A DNA stretch of 64,000 nt from Citromicrobium sp. UBA3494 (GTDB lineage Bacteria > Pseudomonadota > Alphaproteobacteria > Sphingomonadales > Sphingomonadaceae). Numbering within the stretch: position 1 is the stretch's first letter; the number at the start of each line of letters is the position of its first letter. The notes beneath the pieces are model-generated. The model was not told the DNA's origin. It was given only the letters and a program-made list of their open reading frames with translations, and searched no databases. The stretch covers positions 5,717 through 69,716 of the forward strand of contig DFQH01000010.1 in assembly GCA_002377695.1 (NCBI GenBank), in the 5' to 3' direction. The translations under genes and the position numbers were made by a program. Shown one piece after another: positions 63,728 to 64,000 of the stretch.

Positions 63728-64000
63728 ATGGCGCGCGTTACCGTTGAAGATTGCGTCGACAAGGTTCCCAACCGCTTCGATCTCGTCCTGCTCGCCGCGG
63801 AGCGTGCGCGCGAAATTTCCGGCGGTGCGGAGATCACGCTCGACCGCGACCGCGACAAGAACCCGGTCGTCGCGCTGCGTGAAATCGCGGAGCAGACGGT
63901 GAAGCCCAAGGATCTGCAGGAAAGCATGATCACCAACCTGCAGAAGATTCTGCCGGACGACGATGACGAGGTCGATGAAGTCGGCTCGCTCAGCCAGTCG
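63728..64000 (+). CDS. rpoZ: RNA polymerase omega subunit (cut by the window end)
   Basis: Small subunit that stabilises beta-prime in RNA polymerase and takes part in ppGpp binding. The first 91 codons are visible: [20 protein letters not shown], then [20 protein letters not shown] and [12 protein letters not shown], all typical. The reading frame is still open at base 64000. In many relatives spoT/relA follows, but that lies outside the window. Confidence 0.95.
   Translation, partial: MARVTVEDCVDKVPNRFDLVLLAAERAREISGGAEITLDRDRDKNPVVALREIAEQTVKPKDLQESMITNLQKILPDDDDEVDEVGSLSQS

Overview
The window is GC-rich (roughly two thirds G+C by eye), densely coded chromosomal DNA from an alphaproteobacterium. 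It most resembles the Sphingomonadales, probably the Erythrobacteraceae. The evidence is the rpsT-dnaA linkage, the mutM/ubiE-ubiB-coaBC-dut cluster, the ysxC-yidC-yidD-rnpA-rpmH cluster, a UPF0262 gene, a CC_3452-like exported protein, GANTC sites before dnaA and a VPAPP-type variant of the PEP-CTERM tail. No rRNA, tRNA, CRISPR array, prophage or classical insertion sequence was recognised. The assignment rests on gene content read by eye, not on a database search.

Layout. 0-5 kb: a DMT transporter, aconitase and a Ser/Thr-repeat surface protein with a PEP-CTERM-like tail. 5-8 kb: ruvA, a DsrE-family gene and ruvB, with a 403-bp GIY-YIG nuclease element bounded by perfect 27-bp inverted repeats placed directly before ruvB. 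8-11 kb: aroC and a GGDEF-EAL protein. 11.7-19.3 kb: peroxide and gas defence (ahpC, ahpF, katG, a globin-coupled chemoreceptor) with a small MarR operon between. ahpC and katG share a dyad upstream that may be an OxyR-type site. 19.4-23 kb: an HhH lipoprotein facing a minus-strand operon (Tim44-like, mltA, Smr, msrQ-like) whose last three genes are linked by ATGA overlaps. 23-27.5 kb: secB, murJ, trpS and a DUF4136 lipoprotein. trpS is preceded by a previously unlisted 27-codon leader peptide ending WRWFW, followed by mutually exclusive hairpins, i.e. a tryptophan attenuator.

27.5-36.8 kb holds dut, coaBC, ubiB, ubiE, mutM, rpsT, dnaA, a DUF983 protein and a ThiF/MoeB-type E1 protein. 36.8-43.8 kb holds a sirtuin, dapB, nth, two small proteins, a dicarboxylate/glutamate symporter, dapE, a cupin and a GST. 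43.8-47.1 kb is the membrane-insertion and RNase P cluster. 47-53 kb holds a ClpP-like exported protein, a ComM-type ATPase, an unknown membrane protein, a gene remnant and a Ca2+/cation antiporter. 52.6-58.4 kb holds two GST-type proteins, an operon of Cys-containing exported proteins (one with Sel1/Hcp-like disulfide repeats), an HxlR regulator, a CC_3452-like protein and rpmJ. 58.5-64 kb holds a second DUF4136 lipoprotein, an M14 peptidase, cdd, a degenerate GH25 protein, UPF0262, dnaB and the start of rpoZ.

Most of the window is core housekeeping. The candidates for something new are the GIY-YIG/inverted-repeat element, the trpS leader, the shared peroxide operator, the Cys-repeat exported operon and the repeat-tail surface protein.
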